A stretch of DNA of 53,638 nt from Bacteroidia bacterium (GCA_017640445.1 JAEPQQ010000015.1:1-53638); one strand, 5' to 3'. Shown: positions 7,297-18,022, numbered from the stretch's first letter. The notes: generated by a model not told the origin, from the sequence alone. A program made the numbers and translations.

Positions 7297-9114
7297 ATGG
7301 TATTAGGTTGGATCGACTGGTTGATCATTATTGGGTTCTTTGCGCTCTCAATAGGGATTAGCTTCCGTTATAAAAAGACCGGTGAGTCGGGCTTGTCGGG
7401 CTTTTTTCTTGGAGGGCGCAATATGCCCTGGTATTTAGCGGGTTTAAGCATGGTGGCTACCACGTTTGCGGCGGATACACCTTTGGCGGTAACCGAACTG
7501 GTGGCCCAGGGAGGAATTGCCAAGAACTGGCTTTGGTGGAACTCGTTGGCGGGAGGTTTGCTTACCACCATCTTTTTTACCAGGCTTTGGCGTCGTTCCG
7601 GTGTCTTAACTGAGGTAGAGTTTATCAATATACGGTACAGTGGGAAAGCAGCTCGTTTTTTGAGAGGTTTTAAATCGGTGTACCTCGGCTTGTTCATTAA
7701 TGTAATGATCATCGCCTGGGTCAATCAAGCCTTTATCGCACTTATACAGGTGTTTTTCGATGTAGAAGGGGATACACTTTTTCTCATTACAGCCTGTGCC
7801 ATGTTGTTTGTTGTTATCTACTCGTCGATATCCGGTCTTAAGGGAATAGCGGTTACCGATGCCGTTCAGTTCGTTATAGCTATAGTGGGTTGTATCATTC
7901 TGGCGGTTATTGTGTTGAATAGCTCCAAAATTGGTGGGGTCGCTGGTCTGAAGGAGAAGCTTCCTGAAACGGCGTTTGCCTTTTTTCCGGCTATTAACGG
8001 TGCGAGTTTAGGAAAAGGGTTTGCACTTACCCTAACCACGTTTCTAACCTATGTAGGTGTTTTGTGGTGGAGCAGTTGGTATCCGGGTGCAGAACCTGGT
8101 GGAGGTGGGTATGTGGCCCAAAGGATGATGGCGGCAAAAGATGAGAAGAACTCATTTTTTGCAACGTTGTTCTTTCAGGTGGCACATTACTGCTTGCGGC
8201 CATGGCCATGGATTATTGTGGCACTTTGTGCATTGGTGCTCTATCCCGATCTGGGCCCGAGCGAACAAAAACTGGGATATGTAATGGCTATGAAGGAATT
8301 CCTTCCCGTTGGCCTGAGAGGCATGTTGTTGGTGGCTTTTCTTGGAGCCTATATGAGTACGATATCTACCCAGCTCAATTGGGGGGCGAGTTACCTCGTG
8401 AACGACTTGTACGTACCCTTTATTGACAAAGAACGAGGCGGCGGTGAGGCTGCTAACGATAAGAAGCTCGTTAAAATCGGCCGAATTGCTACTTTTTTGA
8501 TTATGATCGTTGGACTGTACATTACCACATTAATCACAACCATTACCGGAGTTTGGGAGTTTATTTTTCAATGCGGAAGCGGACTCGGATTGGTTTTGAT
8601 CTTACGGTGGTTTTGGCATAGAATTAATGTTTGGAGTGAAATAACTGCCACAATTGCACCTTTTGTGGTATATGGTTCCATTCAGGTGAAACGCTTTGTT
8701 TTTGAAAAAGCGTATCTGATGAACCATACGCTGGAGGAGTTGGAAACGGCTAAGGCAGACTTGTGGTATTACGACTTTGCTTACGGAGTACTTTTGTCCG
8801 TTGGAGTTACCACTCTGGTATGGGTGGTGGTTACCTATCTCACTCCGCCAACAGAGCAAAGCGTGCTGGAACGATTCTATGAAAGAGTAAGGCCCAAAGG
8901 GGTTTGGGGTAGCTTTGGGTCGCCGGATAATTCATCGTTGAAATGGTTGGGAATCGCCTGGATCATGGCTGTGATAATGGTATACAGTGCCCTGTTTTTG
9001 AGCGGGAAAATCATTTTTCATGAGTGGAACGAGGCTCTCTTGTATCTTGCTAGCGGAGTAATTTCCTATCTTATTTTTATGCTTTCTGCGCGAAAGGGTC
9101 GTCTTTTTGACTAG
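7297..9114 (+). CDS. Sodium:solute symporter (SSS) family transporter
   Basis: This 605-residue inner-membrane protein has about 13-15 hydrophobic segments. SSS features seen are the first helix GWIDWLIIIGFFALSIGI, the GFFLGGRNMPWYLAGLSMVA segment that opens the family core, SSISGLKGIAVTDAVQF, and FLGAYMSTISTQLNWGASYL, where the conserved Ser/Thr pair helps bind sodium. Substrate cannot be inferred; many Bacteroidota carry several such proteins for sugars or amino-sugar derivatives. The ATG at 7297 is chosen over an upstream TTG because it starts directly before the first membrane helix. It is divergent from the lipoprotein gene with about 90 bases between starts and no obvious -7 box. Confidence 0.85.
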   Translation: MVLGWIDWLIIIGFFALSIGISFRYKKTGESGLSGFFLGGRNMPWYLAGLSMVATTFAADTPLAVTELVAQGGIAKNWLWWNSLAGGLLTTIFFTRLWRRSGVLTEVEFINIRYSGKAARFLRGFKSVYLGLFINVMIIAWVNQAFIALIQVFFDVEGDTLFLITACAMLFVVIYSSISGLKGIAVTDAVQFVIAIVGCIILAVIVLNSSKIGGVAGLKEKLPETAFAFFPAINGASLGKGFALTLTTFLTYVGVLWWSSWYPGAEPGGGGYVAQRMMAAKDEKNSFFATLFFQVAHYCLRPWPWIIVALCALVLYPDLGPSEQKLGYVMAMKEFLPVGLRGMLLVAFLGAYMSTISTQLNWGASYLVNDLYVPFIDKERGGGEAANDKKLVKIGRIATFLIMIVGLYITTLITTITGVWEFIFQCGSGLGLVLILRWFWHRINVWSEITATIAPFVVYGSIQVKRFVFEKAYLMNHTLEELETAKADLWYYDFAYGVLLSVGVTTLVWVVVTYLTPPTEQSVLERFYERVRPKGVWGSFGSPDNSSLKWLGIAWIMAVIMVYSALFLSGKIIFHEWNEALLYLASGVISYLIFMLSARKGRLFD

Positions 9115-9178
9115 CCTGGCACGACAATTGTCAATATATCTGTCGCGATTAAAACAACTATAATCTGACACATTGACA

Positions 9179-11635
9179 ATGTTTGATAAAGAATCTACAT
9201 TTTTCCACCTGGAGACCGACGATGACATCGACAACCCGGGTTTCGTTACCCTGATGACTCAGGATGAGGAGAATGAAATAAACAAAGAAGAATTCCCGGA
9301 TGAGTTACCGTTGCTACCACTTCGTAACACGGTGTTGTTTCCCGGGGTAGTGTTTCCAATAACCCTGGGACGGGATAAATCGATCAAGCTCATTAAAGAG
9401 GCGTATAAATCCACCAAGACCATTGGTGTGGTATCGCAAAAGGATGCAAAGATCGAAGACCCCTCGATTGAGGATTTGCACTCTATGGGAACAGTGGCAC
9501 AAATCGTAAAGATGATTCGCATGCCAGATGGCAACACTACAGCCATCATTCAGGGTAAAAGAAAATTCAGAATTGCCCAGGTTACGCAAACCGAGCCGTA
9601 CTTTAAGGCACGTGTTACACCCGAGATTGAGAAAAAGTACAAATCGGATAAGAGCTTTAAGGCGCTTTTGAGTTCGGTAAAGGAAATGGCAACACAGATT
9701 GTGGAACTGTCACCTAATATTCCAACTGAGGCCAATTTTGCCCTAAAGAATATTGACAGTCCTAACTTTCTGATCAACTTTATTGCTTCTAACCTCAATG
9801 TGGAGATCGATCAGAAGCAAACTATTTTAGAGTTCGACAATCTGCCTCAGAAGGCGGAGCAGGTATTGCAACACCTTACCAAAGAGCTACAGGTTTTGGA
9901 GCTAAAGACCCAGATTCAATCAAAGGTAAAGGTCGACCTTGATAAACAACAACGTGAGTATTACCTGCACCAACAGATTCGGGCCATTCAGGAAGAATTG
10001 GGTCAGGATTCACCGGACCAGGAAATCGAAAAGCTAAGAACGAGAGGGGCAGAAAAGAATTGGAACCCGGAAGTAGCTAAAGCGTTTAGTAAAGAACTGG
10101 ACAAACTACAAAGAACAAATCCGGCTGCACCCGACTATTCAGTTAGTTTGAATTATGCCGAATTGCTTCTGGAACTTCCCTGGGGCGAATATTCAAAAGA
10201 CAATTTCAACCTAAGCCGTGCCAAGAAGACCCTCGATGCTGATCACTTTGGACTTGAAAAAGTGAAGGATCGTATTCTGGAATATCTAGCTGTTCTGAAA
10301 CTTAAGGGCGATATGAAGAGCCCGATATTGTGTTTGTATGGCCCTCCGGGTGTTGGTAAAACCTCGCTAGGAAAGTCGATAGCTAAAGCAGTTGGCCGCA
10401 AATATGTTCGTATGTCGCTTGGAGGCTTGCACGACGAGGCAGAGCTTAGAGGACATCGGAAGACCTACATTGGGGCTATGCCCGGCCGAATTATTCAGTC
10501 GTTGAAAAAGGCACAAACCTCAAACCCAATCTTTGTATTGGATGAAATTGATAAAATCGGTAACGATTTCCGTGGTGATCCATCGTCTGCTTTGTTAGAG
10601 ATTCTCGATCCCGAGCAAAACAACTCGTTCCACGACAATTATGTTGACCTGGACTACGACTTGTCAAAGATCATGTTTGTTGCAACTGCGAACCGACTGG
10701 ACACAATTCAGCCGGCGCTTTTGGATCGAATGGAGATCATTGAGATCAATGGCTACACCCAGGAAGAAAAGATTGAAATCGCTAAAAAATATTTGATTCC
10801 TAAACAACGCAAGGAACATGGTTTAAAGGCCGGACAGTTCAAGCTGAGCGATGGGGTGATTGGAAAGGTGATTGACGAGTATACAAGAGAAAGCGGAGTT
10901 CGGGGTCTGGAGAAGAAAATAGCTTCGTTGGCACGTTACCGTGCGAAACAGATTGTCGGAAAAGAAGAAGGCCTGGGCAAGGTTACGGCGAAAGACGTGC
11001 TAAAAATCCTGGGCAATCAACGCATCGAAAAAGAACAGTATCAGGATAACGATACGGCTGGTGTTGTAACCGGACTGGCCTGGACCTCGGTAGGAGGGGA
11101 GATACTGTTTGTGGAGAGTAGCATGACACGTGGAAAGGGTAAGCTTACCCTAACCGGGCAACTGGGAGATGTTATGAAGGAGTCGGCAATTACGGCACTT
11201 ACATACATCAAAGCGAATTCGGAGTATCTCGACATCGACTACAAGGTGTTTGACAACTACGATTTTCATGTGCACTTCCCTGCGGGCGCTGTGCCAAAGG
11301 ATGGCCCTTCTGCAGGTATAACCATTCTTACTTCATTGGCGAGCTTGATTACCCAACGCAAGGTGAAATCACATTTGGCAATGACCGGAGAGATTACCTT
11401 ACGAGGAAAAGTCTTACCCGTTGGTGGAATTAAGGAAAAGATACTGGCGGCAAAGCGGGCGGGTATTAAGGAAATTGTTCTCTCGGAAATGAATAAGAAA
11501 GATATTCAGGATATTCCGGAGCACTATCTCAAGGATTTGAAGTTCCACTACGTGAAGAATATGCTAAACGTATTGGACGTGGCTTTGACCGATGAGAAGG
11601 TTGAGGATTACAAAACCTGGTCGGTGGAAGCTTAA
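9179..11635 (+). CDS. lon: ATP-dependent protease Lon
   Basis: This 818-residue cytosolic AAA+ serine protease degrades misfolded and regulatory proteins. An N-terminal substrate-binding domain (LPLLPLRNTVLFPGVVFPI, residues about 41-60) is followed by Walker A GPPGVGKTS (K394), Walker B FVLDEIDKIG and sensor ATANRLD. The C-terminal protease domain has the catalytic Ser in PKDGPSAGIT (S711) and Lys in GGIKEKILAAK (about K754). An acidic N-terminal extension of about 40 residues precedes the LON domain, as in other Bacteroidota. The ATG at 9179 is preferred to a TTG two codons upstream. It ends in a strong bidirectional terminator shared with porV. Confidence 0.97.
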   Translation: MFDKESTFFHLETDDDIDNPGFVTLMTQDEENEINKEEFPDELPLLPLRNTVLFPGVVFPITLGRDKSIKLIKEAYKSTKTIGVVSQKDAKIEDPSIEDLHSMGTVAQIVKMIRMPDGNTTAIIQGKRKFRIAQVTQTEPYFKARVTPEIEKKYKSDKSFKALLSSVKEMATQIVELSPNIPTEANFALKNIDSPNFLINFIASNLNVEIDQKQTILEFDNLPQKAEQVLQHLTKELQVLELKTQIQSKVKVDLDKQQREYYLHQQIRAIQEELGQDSPDQEIEKLRTRGAEKNWNPEVAKAFSKELDKLQRTNPAAPDYSVSLNYAELLLELPWGEYSKDNFNLSRAKKTLDADHFGLEKVKDRILEYLAVLKLKGDMKSPILCLYGPPGVGKTSLGKSIAKAVGRKYVRMSLGGLHDEAELRGHRKTYIGAMPGRIIQSLKKAQTSNPIFVLDEIDKIGNDFRGDPSSALLEILDPEQNNSFHDNYVDLDYDLSKIMFVATANRLDTIQPALLDRMEIIEINGYTQEEKIEIAKKYLIPKQRKEHGLKAGQFKLSDGVIGKVIDEYTRESGVRGLEKKIASLARYRAKQIVGKEEGLGKVTAKDVLKILGNQRIEKEQYQDNDTAGVVTGLAWTSVGGEILFVESSMTRGKGKLTLTGQLGDVMKESAITALTYIKANSEYLDIDYKVFDNYDFHVHFPAGAVPKDGPSAGITILTSLASLITQRKVKSHLAMTGEITLRGKVLPVGGIKEKILAAKRAGIKEIVLSEMNKKDIQDIPEHYLKDLKFHYVKNMLNVLDVALTDEKVEDYKTWSVEA

Positions 11636-11658
11636 GCCGTCAACAGATTATTGAACAT

Positions 11659-11692
11659 AAAAAAAGCGAGTGGAAACCACTCGCTTTTTTTA
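11659..11692. terminator. Bidirectional terminator between lon and porV
   Basis: A perfect 13-bp stem AAAAAGCGAGTGG / CCACTCGCTTTTT with a three-base loop carries an A-run on one side and a T-run on the other, so it can stop transcription from both convergent genes. Confidence 0.92.
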
Positions 11693-11707
11693 TAGAATAT
11701 TTTTTGT

Positions 11708-12952
11708 CTATCGAGGAGTAGAGCCTCCTTGATTCGTAAATGCGTCCATGTCGAACAGTAAGGTAAAACGAACTGTGTTTTGAAGTGGGTGTTGGTTTTT
11801 GAATGGCATTAGGTAAGAAATGTCAAGTCCAAAAACGTTGTAGTGAATACCAGCTCCTAATGTTAAGTACTTACGTCCGCCTTTTGTTTCAGATTCGTGG
11901 AAATAACCAGCGCGAATTGCAAATGCATCGTCGTACCAGTATTCCATACCAACATTAGTGATAAACTCTCTCATTTCCTCTCTAAACCCTCCTGGAGCGT
12001 CTCCGAAAGAGGAGAACATGCCTGACAATACAGGAGCGTCTGAAGTGGTCCATCCAACAATCTGGCGTGTGCCGTCATCGAAGATAGAGTCTTGTCCGCT
12101 GCCGTTTTGCAGGTATAAAGGCTGAGGTGTAGGAACCATCAACTTGTTGAAGTCAACGCCAAATCCAATTCGGTTGTGCTCATCAATTTCAGTTTCCCAA
12201 AAAGTACCTATTCGAAGATTGATTGGAATAAAATCTCGGTTAGCAGCATTGGTATAGGTGATCTTAGTTCCCATATTGGTGATGCTCGCACCGAAAGCCC
12301 AATCGTAATTACGGCCGTTGATCTTGATTTTGTCCTTGTAGTAAGCGCCCATGTCTCCGGCAACACCCTGACCAGGTCGGATGTCTACGTTTGTTGCGCG
12401 TTGTGAAACCAAGCGACTGTTGATGTATCGTGTAGCAATACCAAAAGAGAATTTCTTAGAAAGTTGAAGGGAGTAAGAAAGGTCAAAAGCAAATTCTTTT
12501 GGTTCATCACTACCTTGTGGGTTTCCAAATTCATCTGTGAATTGTATGTTACCTAAGCTAAAGTATCGCAGTGAACCAGCTACCGTTCCACGACCCTTGT
12601 CTCCAACTTTTGAGTATCCTGATAAGTAGTAGAACCAGATGTCTGGAACAAGACGTCTCAACCATGGAGCTGCACCTAGCGAAAGTCCGGCGTTTTGCTC
12701 AATAAATGCCATCTTTCCAGGGTTCCAATGAAGACCATTTGCGTCAGGCGAGGTCGCGACACCAATATCTCCCATACCGGCTGCCCGTGCATCGGGGGTA
12801 ATGGTTAAAAAAGGAACTGCAGTAGTAATGGTGTTAAGTTGTCCCAGTAGGTTCTCGTCGGTTTGTAAACCTCCTTGAGCGAAGGCTATTTGTGATGATA
12901 ACAGCGCTGTTAACGCCATTAAGATCGATTTTACTTTACTTGTTATTTTCAC
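11708..12952 (-). CDS. porV: Type IX secretion outer-membrane protein PorV
   Basis: This 414-residue beta-barrel protein of the FadL/PorV type has a signal peptide ending in AFAQ. The family signature FLTITPDARAAGMGDIGVAT, followed by SPDANGLHWNPGKMAF, matches PorV (LptO). PorV carries T9SS cargo from the translocon to the PorU sortase complex at the cell surface. The start is a GTG at 12952, where MKITSKVKS begins a normal signal peptide. It lies 63 bases downstream of porU in the same direction, a common pairing in the phylum, so the two are probably co-transcribed. The barrel C-terminus ends in DMDAFTNQGGSTPR. Confidence 0.93.
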   Translation of the reverse strand: MKITSKVKSILMALTALLSSQIAFAQGGLQTDENLLGQLNTITTAVPFLTITPDARAAGMGDIGVATSPDANGLHWNPGKMAFIEQNAGLSLGAAPWLRRLVPDIWFYYLSGYSKVGDKGRGTVAGSLRYFSLGNIQFTDEFGNPQGSDEPKEFAFDLSYSLQLSKKFSFGIATRYINSRLVSQRATNVDIRPGQGVAGDMGAYYKDKIKINGRNYDWAFGASITNMGTKITYTNAANRDFIPINLRIGTFWETEIDEHNRIGFGVDFNKLMVPTPQPLYLQNGSGQDSIFDDGTRQIVGWTTSDAPVLSGMFSSFGDAPGGFREEMREFITNVGMEYWYDDAFAIRAGYFHESETKGGRKYLTLGAGIHYNVFGLDISYLMPFKNQHPLQNTVRFTLLFDMDAFTNQGGSTPR

Positions 12953-13015
12953 AATAGAATACGTCTTTTAGTCTTTAACGCTAAAGGCAAATTTATATTT
13001 TTATTTTGACTCCAA

Positions 13016-16000
13016 CTATTTTAATATCACCAATTTCTGAGTAGCATCGGCGGTTTGACCGTCTTCGCTGCGCACGGTGATTTTGTATAAGTACACGCCT
13101 CTTGCCAGTTGATCGCCATACTCGTCCTTACCGTCCCAGTGGATATCATCAAAATGACCATCCGCCTGCGTGGTTGATGAGTTAAACGACTTAACCACAC
13201 GACCAGTTGGTGTAACCACCTGAATCAAAACGTCAAGGCCCTGGCCCGATTTGTTATGGTCAAAGTGGAAGTCTGTACTGGTGGTAAACGGGTTAGGAAA
13301 GTTAAGCAAGTTGTTAATTGCCAGTTGGTCGCCTGAAGCAACTACGAATTCTGTGTTGTCTTCAGATACATTGTTATACACGTCCCAAACACGCACCTTT
13401 AGGGTGTGTTTACCGGGAGTGAGGTTTTCCATGTTGTATCGAACCTCACCTTCCTGATAAGAGTCGAGCGTAGCCTGATAAAAGTCGTTTAACACAATGG
13501 TTTGTTCATTTTCAGTACCTGCATCCAATATGGCCGTAATGTCCCGACCAATTCCGTTACCAACTGTATTGATTCCGTTTTCGTCAAATACCTTGCAGAG
13601 CAATAGGGGGGATGGGTTGGTAGTTCCACCAAAAACCCAACTTTCATCGTTCATAAAGAGATCAACATCCGGGCCTTTTTTGTCATCCGCGATATCAGTA
13701 ATAGATCCGCCAACGGTGATGCTTTTATCGAAGCCACTGGCGCCAATCTTGCCATCCTTGGCGAAGTACGATATTTTGCCTTGACCAAAGTTGTAAGAAA
13801 TGTCTTTTGGAACCACAAACTGGAACGAGAACTTTCCGTTTGTAGCAGTTACCTGCCCTCGGTAAATCACACTGTTTTGAAGCTTGTAGTTGACCTGGAA
13901 ACTTTTGTCCGGATCGTTAGCAAGTGTTTGGTAGTCAAGGAACTTGTCAAAAACTGTTGGGTATACAATCCCGTTAAACGTAGAGTCTAAACGTCCGTCT
14001 GGCGTGTGAATTTCTCCAGAAATTTTAATGGTAGAAAACGCCTTAAACGTATCGATTGGTTGAACACCAATAAGCGAGTCGTTGATGTGTGTGCTTACTA
14101 CCCTGTGTTCGGGGATGGCCAATTTCATTGCAGGGTCGGCAAGAAGCGAGAAGTTTCTTAGGTTAACGGCTTGCGACGACCGGTTCTTGCTGTTAATGAA
14201 GGTTTCACCAAGGAACTGAACCCCGCTGTCTGCACGAACAATGTTGTCGTTCCAAATACGAGCACTGATTTGTCGGTTAAGTGTGATACGTACAAGGCGC
14301 ATAGTGGTTACCAATCCAACGGCACCGCCGTTTTTGTTAAACAACATAAGCTCGCCAGGAGAGTCTTGAGCAGGATCGTCAAATCGACTGAGCTCACAGG
14401 TGGCTGTTACCATAAGGGCAAGCTGGTCGTAATTGTCCCAGCCTCTGATTTCATTTCGCGTTACCACACGCTCGTGCGCCATGCCACTTGTTCCACCATG
14501 ACCTAGATAGTTGAACACCAGGGTGCCCCGTTCAAACGATTTGGTTACCGCGAGGTTAACATCCGGGTATTTTTCTCCACTCCCAAAACTTTGTTGTTCA
14601 TACGCATCGAGGTAAATTTTGTCAATGTTGAAAACGGGCTCTTGACTATTTACGTAGTTAAAGGCCGTTTCGGTATCGTTTACATGGGCGGAGGCATCCT
14701 CATCGTCGCCCAGAAACGTGATTCGGTTTTGCCAGTCCCCAAAGAAAGCAGGATCGTGGTAATGGATGATCTTGTCAACCATGGTTTTGGCCTGATCTAC
14801 TGTTCTACATGGTATACGTCCTATACCAATGTCCAGGCCTTCTACGGTAAGGTCTACGTCGTAGTGTCCTTCCGACTCATCAAGAATGGCGTAAAAGTCG
14901 TCAGATGAGTAGGAGTTTGTAGGATTCGTTGTGTTTCTGCTCTGAAACGTAGGAATAAAGTTGGTGTTGTCTTCTATCCGGTTTTTGAAATCGTAGCTTC
15001 CATCACCCATCAAAAGCACATGCTCCAGTTTTTTTCCTGAGGCATTACCTCGTTTGTAAAACATGCGAATGAAGTCGCGCAGGGCCACTGGGTCCTGCTT
15101 TCCGGCCGAAAACTCATCGTAAATACGTTTAGTGTTAACTACCGCAACGTGTTGACTATAATGATTGCGGTGAAATTCTGCAAGCCGATTGGATTGTTCT
15201 TCGAAGTCCGGGTGGGTAATGATGACAAAATCGTGATCACGCAGACCATGAAGGTTTTGATTCTCTACTTTACCAACAAAAACGGCATTCGTCTCGGACC
15301 CTGGTTTAAACAGCGCAAAATGAACTGGTTTCTGATCGGTGGTTAAAACAACAGCATTTTTACCCGCATCGGTAAACGTTGACTGAATACCGGGGTTAAA
15401 GAAGTCGGTAACGTTCCAAATGGTATAACCCGAACCATCGAATTGGTATTTGACGTTTGCGTAATCAGCAGCCTCCTTACTGTGAACCATGGTCTGGTTG
15501 CCCGAGTTAGTAAGGTTCACAGGAACCTCTAAGGTGTAATAGTCGATCCAGGCATTTCCTTCTGTACCGTTTGAATTGTAGTTGTAATTAATACTAACGG
15601 TGTTCCCAACCATGTTAAAGCTGTTACTCGAATAACCCAGATAGCCATAGGTGTCGTCATAGTCACCCGAAACCGTTGTAAAGGTTTTGGTGTACCATGT
15701 TTGATTGTTCACCTTCATTGTAAGGCTGGACGGACCACCAATGGTACGAGCCGCAAAGTTTTGCGTGAGATGACCGGGTAAATCTGTTCGGGCATTGGAG
15801 AAGCTGTGGCTGTACGGTTGGATGGTATTCACCCGAAATTCATCGCCGTACCAATACCGCCCACTCTGCTGGAAGTTCACTTCATCATTTTCGCGATGAC
15901 GAAGCTCGTAGAAGTAATCCAATGTCATCTGCGATGAACCGCCCTGTCCTGAACCCATGTTGGTTATGTTTTTTGCATTTGCCCCATCAAAAGTCAGATA

Positions 16001-16816
16001 GATGTATGAGTAATCGTCATACAGGTTTTTTTCGTACCGATAATGGTTGTTTGAGAGCACCCATTTTCCCGCTGATTGTGCATAGAACCGAAGGAAGTCA
16101 CCCGGGTCCATTCGGTTGTTTCCGTTTTGGTCAACCAGCTCTACGGCCATTTGGCCAAGGTCGTCAGTGCGGTCATCCTCAATTATTTCGGATAGCATGC
16201 CGCCTTCATGCCCAAATATCTTGAATGTATTGGCAGGAATATTGGCCACATCCAAATTAAGGTTTGCTATTTGTTCGCCGGTGATTTTAAAAACACCTTC
16301 CTTGTCCACCTTAAATTTGAACCAGCTACCGGAGTTGAGAACACTTTCTGAAACAAAATCGCCTGCTTTGCCATGGGTTCTCCTTATCTGTGTTTGTGGT
16401 ATCTGTGTAAACGCATAATGGAAGCGCTTGAGCTTCTCAATTTGACCTGTGCCCGATATTCGATACGGAAAGATGGAGACGTTGAGGATTGGTTGTCCTT
16501 TTTCATATGTTACAAATTGCTCAAGAGTCTTGTTCTGCTGAGTAATATAGGCGCTACGCGAAAGTCGTTGAAGTTCATCTCGGATATATTCCGGGTTGCT
16601 GATTTCAACCCGTTGTGCAGCGTTTTGAAGGGGAATGCGGTCATAGAATATAGGGTAGACCTCGTCACCGACCTCCTGATAGCCGCAATTGTTGAACGAT
16701 GGTAAGGACGATGTTTCACTCCAGAACAGGTTTTTTACCTCCAAAGGGAGCTGACCAAAACCATGTTGAGAAAACAGTGCTGTACAAAGCAGTGATAAAG
16801 CAATAAGTCTTTTCAT
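13016..16816 (-). CDS. porU: Type IX secretion system sortase PorU
   Basis: This 1,266-residue cell-surface cysteine protease of the gingipain (C25) family removes the C-terminal signal of T9SS cargo and links the cargo to lipopolysaccharide. A signal peptide (ends HGFGQ) and a long N-terminal beta region precede the caspase-like domain. The catalytic His is in FNYLGHGGTSG (H773) and the Cys in VTATCELSR (C807), the spacing of 34 being close to that of gingipains. The last ~100 residues (LNFPNPFTTSTDF, WDGKDEYGDQLARGVYLYKI) form a FlgD-like/C-terminal domain; in PorU this is kept rather than cleaved. Length is as expected for the family. Confidence 0.95.
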   Translation of the reverse strand: MKRLIALSLLCTALFSQHGFGQLPLEVKNLFWSETSSLPSFNNCGYQEVGDEVYPIFYDRIPLQNAAQRVEISNPEYIRDELQRLSRSAYITQQNKTLEQFVTYEKGQPILNVSIFPYRISGTGQIEKLKRFHYAFTQIPQTQIRRTHGKAGDFVSESVLNSGSWFKFKVDKEGVFKITGEQIANLNLDVANIPANTFKIFGHEGGMLSEIIEDDRTDDLGQMAVELVDQNGNNRMDPGDFLRFYAQSAGKWVLSNNHYRYEKNLYDDYSYIYLTFDGANAKNITNMGSGQGGSSQMTLDYFYELRHRENDEVNFQQSGRYWYGDEFRVNTIQPYSHSFSNARTDLPGHLTQNFAARTIGGPSSLTMKVNNQTWYTKTFTTVSGDYDDTYGYLGYSSNSFNMVGNTVSINYNYNSNGTEGNAWIDYYTLEVPVNLTNSGNQTMVHSKEAADYANVKYQFDGSGYTIWNVTDFFNPGIQSTFTDAGKNAVVLTTDQKPVHFALFKPGSETNAVFVGKVENQNLHGLRDHDFVIITHPDFEEQSNRLAEFHRNHYSQHVAVVNTKRIYDEFSAGKQDPVALRDFIRMFYKRGNASGKKLEHVLLMGDGSYDFKNRIEDNTNFIPTFQSRNTTNPTNSYSSDDFYAILDESEGHYDVDLTVEGLDIGIGRIPCRTVDQAKTMVDKIIHYHDPAFFGDWQNRITFLGDDEDASAHVNDTETAFNYVNSQEPVFNIDKIYLDAYEQQSFGSGEKYPDVNLAVTKSFERGTLVFNYLGHGGTSGMAHERVVTRNEIRGWDNYDQLALMVTATCELSRFDDPAQDSPGELMLFNKNGGAVGLVTTMRLVRITLNRQISARIWNDNIVRADSGVQFLGETFINSKNRSSQAVNLRNFSLLADPAMKLAIPEHRVVSTHINDSLIGVQPIDTFKAFSTIKISGEIHTPDGRLDSTFNGIVYPTVFDKFLDYQTLANDPDKSFQVNYKLQNSVIYRGQVTATNGKFSFQFVVPKDISYNFGQGKISYFAKDGKIGASGFDKSITVGGSITDIADDKKGPDVDLFMNDESWVFGGTTNPSPLLLCKVFDENGINTVGNGIGRDITAILDAGTENEQTIVLNDFYQATLDSYQEGEVRYNMENLTPGKHTLKVRVWDVYNNVSEDNTEFVVASGDQLAINNLLNFPNPFTTSTDFHFDHNKSGQGLDVLIQVVTPTGRVVKSFNSSTTQADGHFDDIHWDGKDEYGDQLARGVYLYKITVRSEDGQTADATQKLVILK

Positions 16817-16981
16817 TCAATACAGGTTATAACGTATGATGGTAACGACACACAATGTTAATCAGATAAACAAGAATCACCTCAAATTATTGTATGATTT
16901 GAGTAATATTTTGGTCGTAAGACCAGACCATGGCTGACACCGTTTTGCCATGTTTAAACAAGAATGAATCAACCATTGAAT

Positions 16982-18001
16982 ATGAAGAAAAGAATTGGAA
17001 CCTATCTCATTGGCCTGCTCGCAACCGGGCTTGGTTTTCAGACTACACTGAAGGCCCAGGACCCAGAGTTTTCGCAGTTTTATGCGGCTCCGTTGTACAC
17101 AAACCCCGCAATGGCCGGTACGGCTCAATGTAATCGAAGAGGAAGTGCTGGAAGAGCGGCTGTAAATTATCGAAACCAATGGCCCAACCTGCCTGGAACC
17201 TTTGTCACAACAGCATTTTCTGTTGATCAGCATATCGACGGAATTGGAGGTGGCCTGGGATTGTTAGCGGTTCGCGATGTTGCGGGAGAAGGTTTATTAA
17301 CCTCTTCATCTTTAAGTGGTATATACTCTTATCATTTAGCGATCAATAGAAAGTTGTCAATGCGGTTTGGTCTGCAGGCCGAGGTTATTCAACGACGTAT
17401 CGACTTTTCGCTACTGGATTGGGAAGATGAAATCGTAGGAGATCGTGGCTTTATAGGCCAGACAAAAGAGGAGTTTGCCACCGATGTGGTAACCACACCC
17501 AACTTCAGTACGGGTACCGTACTTTATACCAGCTCTTTTTACGCTGGAGTAGCCGTTCATAATCTGATAGAACCAATTCATTCATTTTACGCAAACCACA
17601 ATAGAAACAGCCGACTACCACGCCGTTATACCGTGCACCTTGGTTCGTTGATCCCTCTGGATAAGAAGGGAAAAACATCCAACTCGTTCAGCCCGAACTT
17701 ATTATTTATGAGTCAGGCACAATTTACCCAGCTGAATGTTGGTTTTTATCTTAACCGGGGGCCATTGGTAACCGGAATGTGGTTCCGACAAACGTTTGGT
17801 GAAGCCCGAAATTCAGATGCGCTCATGCTGTTACTCGGTTTTCGGAAAGATCGGTTCAAGTTCGGCTATAGCTACGACCTTACCGTCGACTCTAAACGTG
17901 GAGCAGTACGTGGGTCGCACGAGATCAGCACTACCCTGGAGTGGTGTGCTAAAAAGCCATCACCGAGACTTCAGAACATTCCATGCCCCAGTAACTGGTA
18001 A
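16982..18001 (+). CDS. PorP/SprF family type IX secretion membrane protein, copy 1
   Basis: The 339-residue protein has a signal peptide ending LKAQ and the family hallmark DPEFSQFYAAPLYTNPAMAG, then NYRNQWPNLPGTFVTTAFS, GLGLLAVRDVAGEG and a C-terminal barrel strand GSHEISTTLEW. PorP/SprF proteins are outer-membrane barrels of the T9SS; some are general and others serve a single substrate, as SprF does for SprB. By eye about two thirds of its residues match copy 3 (19213). The ATG at 16982 is chosen because it gives a normal Lys-Lys-Arg signal peptide; an ATG six codons upstream is possible. It is divergent from porU and starts a run of three family members ahead of gldJ. Confidence 0.88.
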   Translation: MKKRIGTYLIGLLATGLGFQTTLKAQDPEFSQFYAAPLYTNPAMAGTAQCNRRGSAGRAAVNYRNQWPNLPGTFVTTAFSVDQHIDGIGGGLGLLAVRDVAGEGLLTSSSLSGIYSYHLAINRKLSMRFGLQAEVIQRRIDFSLLDWEDEIVGDRGFIGQTKEEFATDVVTTPNFSTGTVLYTSSFYAGVAVHNLIEPIHSFYANHNRNSRLPRRYTVHLGSLIPLDKKGKTSNSFSPNLLFMSQAQFTQLNVGFYLNRGPLVTGMWFRQTFGEARNSDALMLLLGFRKDRFKFGYSYDLTVDSKRGAVRGSHEISTTLEWCAKKPSPRLQNIPCPSNW

Positions 18002-18022
18002 AGATTTTAGAAGAACATAAAA

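Noticed and set aside
14171..14506. Antisense open frames within porU
   Set aside because: No homology-like motifs and frame composition expected from the complementary strand of porU.
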